Below are positions 6,449-8,898 of a stretch of DNA of 8,898 nucleotides, piece by piece. How positions within the stretch are numbered: the first letter of the stretch is position 1; each line of letters begins with the position of its first letter. Source of the DNA: UBA5070 sp035352895 (GTDB taxonomy: Bacteria; Fibrobacterota; Fibrobacteria; UBA5070); the NCBI GenBank assembly GCA_035352895.1, contig DAOPYN010000107.1, forward strand, positions 1 to 8,898, in the 5' to 3' direction. A program made the position numbers and the translations under genes. The notes below the pieces were generated by a model. That model searched no databases. It saw only the letters and a program-made list of their open reading frames with translations, and was not told where the DNA came from.

Positions 6449-7963
6449 ATGAGCATATCGTCCTTCGCCTTGGTCTTCCACCTCCTTTCCGGTGCGTCCC
6501 AGGCCGCCACGGTCGCCGCGGGATCGGTGCCGGAAATCCGCCTTGCCGTGCGCGACACGGTGTTCGCCAACGGATTGCGGGTGCTGGTCCACGAGGACCA
6601 TTCCCTACCGGTGGTCGCCTGCCAGATCTTCTACGCGACGGGTTCCGTCCACGAGCATCCCGGGGGAACCGGGATCGCCCACATGCTGGAGCACATGCTC
6701 TTCAAGGGGACGCGACGGGTGGGGATCCGCGACTCCGGTTCGGACGACCGCTTCCTCCCGCTGATCGACCAGGCGGAGGGATCGCGCCGCGCCGCGCTGG
6801 AACGCGCCGACACCCTGACCGCGCGCAGGGCGAAGGCGACCATGGATTCGTTGAACAACCTGCACAGGGCCTTCTTCGTGAAGGACGAGCTTTGGCAGGC
6901 CTACCAGGAGGCGGGCGGAACGGACCTCAACGCCTACACCTCGGACCTGGCCACGGTCTACCACGTGACCCTGCCCTCCAACCGCGTGGAGCTGTTCTTG
7001 TGGATGGAGAGCGATCGCATGACACGTTCCGTCATGCGCGACTTCTACGCCGAGCGCGACGTGGTGCGCGAGGAGCGACGCCTGCGGATCGAGAACAAGC
7101 CCCAGGGCCGCTACTGGGAAAGCCTGGACAACCTCTTCTGGGGAGCCCATCCCTACGGGAACCCAACCATCGGATGGCCCTCCGACATCGAGTCGTACCG
7201 CCGCTCCCAGGTCCAGGAACACTACGAGAAGTTCTACGGTCCCCGCAACGCCATCCTGGTGCTCGCCGGAGACGTCGACGCCTCCGCGGCCTTCGCGATG
7301 GCCGCGCGGTATTTCGGTTCCATCGACAAGGGCGCGTCCTTCCCCCGCGTGGTCACCCGCGATCCGGAGCCGCCCGGACAGAAGCGGCTGGTCTCCATCC
7401 AGGACAACGCCCGCCCCTCCATCGACATCCTGTTTCCCCTGCCGGACATCAACGAGGCGGAAGCCACCGCCTTCGAGATCGTCGAGGGGGTCCTTTCGGG
7501 CGCCTCGGGTCGCCTGGAAAAACTCCTGGTGGATTCGTTGCGGCTGTGCACTTCGGTGGGCGCGGGCCACCGGGCCCAGATCTACCAGAGCCAGTTCATC
7601 ATCTCGGCCATGCCGGTGCAGGGCGCCGACCCGCGCCGGATCGAGGACATCCTGTGGGAGGAGATCGGGAAGCTGCGGGATTCGGTCCTGTCCGAACGCG
7701 AGATCCAACGCGTCAAGAACCGTCTGGCCGTGGCGCGCATCGGGAGGCTTCGCTCCCTGGAGACCATCGCCGGGGATCTGGGCTACATGGAACTGTTCGG
7801 TAGCTGGAAGCTCCTTTCGCAGATCCCGGCGCGGGTCCAGAGCGAGACCCAGGGGTCGGTCCAGCAGGCCGCCGCCAAGTGGCTTCGCCCGGAACGCGCC
7901 ACGGTGGGATGGCTCCTGCCGCGCAACCACTCGGAACACACCCGCACGGGAACCTACCGATGA
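6449..7963 (+). CDS. Exported M16-family zinc metallopeptidase (catalytic subunit)
   Basis: A 504-residue peptidase of the pitrilysin/processing-peptidase family, which degrades peptides inside a clamshell chamber. The inverted zinc motif H78-M-L-E81-H82 is intact in GIAHMLEHMLFKGT. The third zinc ligand is most likely E209, in the ERDVVREERR segment that aligns with the pitrilysin pattern (E-x6-E). TDLNAYTSDLATVYH (158-172) and HPYGNPTIGWP (from 234) are classic family blocks. About 60 residues are inserted between the zinc motif and the NAYT block (about 89-150), rich in Arg, Ala and Asp. I know a similar insert from many bacterial M16 proteins. The second M16 domain spans about 300-490. 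Residues 1-19 look like a signal peptide ending S-Q-A, but with no basic residue at its start, so export is probable rather than certain. The stop overlaps the next gene's ATG (ATGA), giving a coupled pair. Confidence 0.95.
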   Translation: MSISSFALVFHLLSGASQAATVAAGSVPEIRLAVRDTVFANGLRVLVHEDHSLPVVACQIFYATGSVHEHPGGTGIAHMLEHMLFKGTRRVGIRDSGSDDRFLPLIDQAEGSRRAALERADTLTARRAKATMDSLNNLHRAFFVKDELWQAYQEAGGTDLNAYTSDLATVYHVTLPSNRVELFLWMESDRMTRSVMRDFYAERDVVREERRLRIENKPQGRYWESLDNLFWGAHPYGNPTIGWPSDIESYRRSQVQEHYEKFYGPRNAILVLAGDVDASAAFAMAARYFGSIDKGASFPRVVTRDPEPPGQKRLVSIQDNARPSIDILFPLPDINEAEATAFEIVEGVLSGASGRLEKLLVDSLRLCTSVGAGHRAQIYQSQFIISAMPVQGADPRRIEDILWEEIGKLRDSVLSEREIQRVKNRLAVARIGRLRSLETIAGDLGYMELFGSWKLLSQIPARVQSETQGSVQQAAAKWLRPERATVGWLLPRNHSEHTRTGTYR

Positions 7964-8898
7964 ACCGCCGACTCCTTGGCGCCCTCCTTTGGGCCACCGT
8001 CCTGTCCGGATGCCTCTCCCGCCTGCCCCCTCCGGCTTTGGATCCCATGATCGGCCGCTCGGGCGAGCCTTCGGTACCTTCCGAAGTCTCCTCGGCGACA
8101 CCGGACACGGATCCCTCCTCCTGGAAAGCCCTGGACGTGCGGCCCGTGGAATGGAAACCGCCCCGGATCTCGCAATTCGCCGACACCCTGCGTCCCGGGG
8201 TGGTGATCTACTGGGTGCGGGATTCGTCGCTGCCGCTGGCTTCGGTGCGCTTCGTCTGGCCGGAAGGGAGACTGGCCCTGTCATCCGATCAGGATGCCGC
8301 CGCCGCGCTGCTGGGAGGGCTCCTGGTGCGTGGAGGCACCTCGCGCTTCACTCCGGCGCAGCTCGACGACACCCTGGAGTTCCTCGCCGCCGGGGTTTCC
8401 GTGTCCATCGGCATGGTCCGCTCCACGGCCAACGTGTCGGGACTGTCGCGCGACCTTCCCTTCCTCCTGTCCGTGCTGGAGGACGCCCTGGTGGCGCCCC
8501 GGCTGGACACCGCGCGGATCTCCGTCGCCGTTTCCGAGCGGATCCAGGACATCGAGCACCGCTTCGACACCCCAGCCCAGGCCCTTTCGCTGGGGTGGGA
8601 CCGGGTGGCCAACGGGCCCGGTCCTTGGACGGAGCTCGCCGATTCCGTCGAGATCCGCAAGGTGGACGCCCGCGCGTTGCGCGCGGCGCGCGCTGGGAGA
8701 TTCTCGGGGCGCAAGGTATGGATCGCGGTGGCCGGCCAGGTGGACCAGGCCCGGATCCGACAACAACTGTCGGATCTGCTGGATCGCCTGGATGCCGGTC
8801 CGCATCGACTCGCCCCGCAGGCCCGGTTGGATTCCGTCCCGGGGCTCCCCGCGATGACGCCTCCGGGAGTGGTGGTGGTGGACAAGTCCGGCAACCAG
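7960..8898 (+). CDS. Zinc-less M16-like lipoprotein, partner subunit (cut by window edge)
   Basis: The 313 codons visible run to the window end without a stop. The N-terminus MNRRLLGALLWATVLSGC has two arginines, a hydrophobic core and a lipobox L-S-G-C18, so C18 should be lipidated. L19 at position +2 does not look like an inner-membrane retention signal, so the outer membrane is likely. A Pro/Ser-rich tether (about 19-60) precedes an M16 domain. Where the zinc motif HxxEH should be, about residues 112-128, the sequence is AAAALLGGLLVRGGT: both histidines and the glutamate are gone. The surrounding FTPAQLDDTLEFLAAGVSVSI and DLPFLLSVLEDALVAPRLD keep the family pattern. The last residues, VVVVDKSGNQ, match the usual linker into the second M16 half. 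Non-catalytic M16 subunits normally pair with a catalytic one and help bind substrate; the catalytic partner is the overlapping upstream gene. The ATG at 7960 has only a weak GGGA eight to nine bases upstream. Confidence 0.92.
   Translation, partial: MNRRLLGALLWATVLSGCLSRLPPPALDPMIGRSGEPSVPSEVSSATPDTDPSSWKALDVRPVEWKPPRISQFADTLRPGVVIYWVRDSSLPLASVRFVWPEGRLALSSDQDAAAALLGGLLVRGGTSRFTPAQLDDTLEFLAAGVSVSIGMVRSTANVSGLSRDLPFLLSVLEDALVAPRLDTARISVAVSERIQDIEHRFDTPAQALSLGWDRVANGPGPWTELADSVEIRKVDARALRAARAGRFSGRKVWIAVAGQVDQARIRQQLSDLLDRLDAGPHRLAPQARLDSVPGLPAMTPPGVVVVDKSGNQ

Noticed and set aside
6605..8284. A 559-codon minus-strand open frame opposite the M16 genes
   Set aside because: It is antisense to two well-supported proteases and has no domain.

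Overview
The window is GC-rich bacterial chromosome, almost wall-to-wall coding, with no RNA genes, mobile elements or CRISPR visible. Three things point to the phylum Fibrobacterota. (1) A sequence abutting recN matches, base for base, the LexA operator consensus I recall for Fibrobacter succinogenes (TGC-N-C-N4-GTGCA). (2) The partial first gene is a CsgG-like protein with a cysteine-containing motif I associate with that group. (3) Paired zinc and zinc-less M16 proteases in an envelope setting suggest a Gram-negative. The phylum is an inference, not proven by the window.

Left part, minus strand (1-3216). Three genes read leftward: recN (double-strand-break repair ATPase), then a pgsA-like CDP-alcohol phosphatidyltransferase whose start overlaps the recN stop (ATGA), then after 96 nt a CsgG-like secreted protein cut by the window edge. 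The pgsA-like protein is twice the usual length. Its N-terminal half looks like a decayed copy of the catalytic domain.

Middle, plus strand (3336-6367). Divergent from recN across a 119-nt gap is a two-gene phosphorelay unit: a soluble receiver-first histidine kinase and a receiver-HDOD protein. The second gene probably starts at a TTG overlapping the kinase stop, with a strong Shine-Dalgarno in front. The pair looks like a self-contained cytoplasmic signalling module with no DNA-binding output.

Right part, plus strand (6449-8898). An exported M16 zinc protease with an intact HxxEH motif overlaps by ATGA a lipoprotein M16 homologue that has lost the zinc motif and runs off the window. This is the familiar active/inactive M16 pair, probably working in the periplasm.

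The most informative observation is regulatory. The probable LexA box touches the recN start codon and lies in the shared recN/kinase gap. Because pgsA is translationally coupled to recN, a phospholipid-synthesis gene may fall under SOS control. I saw no clearly new defence or mobile system.
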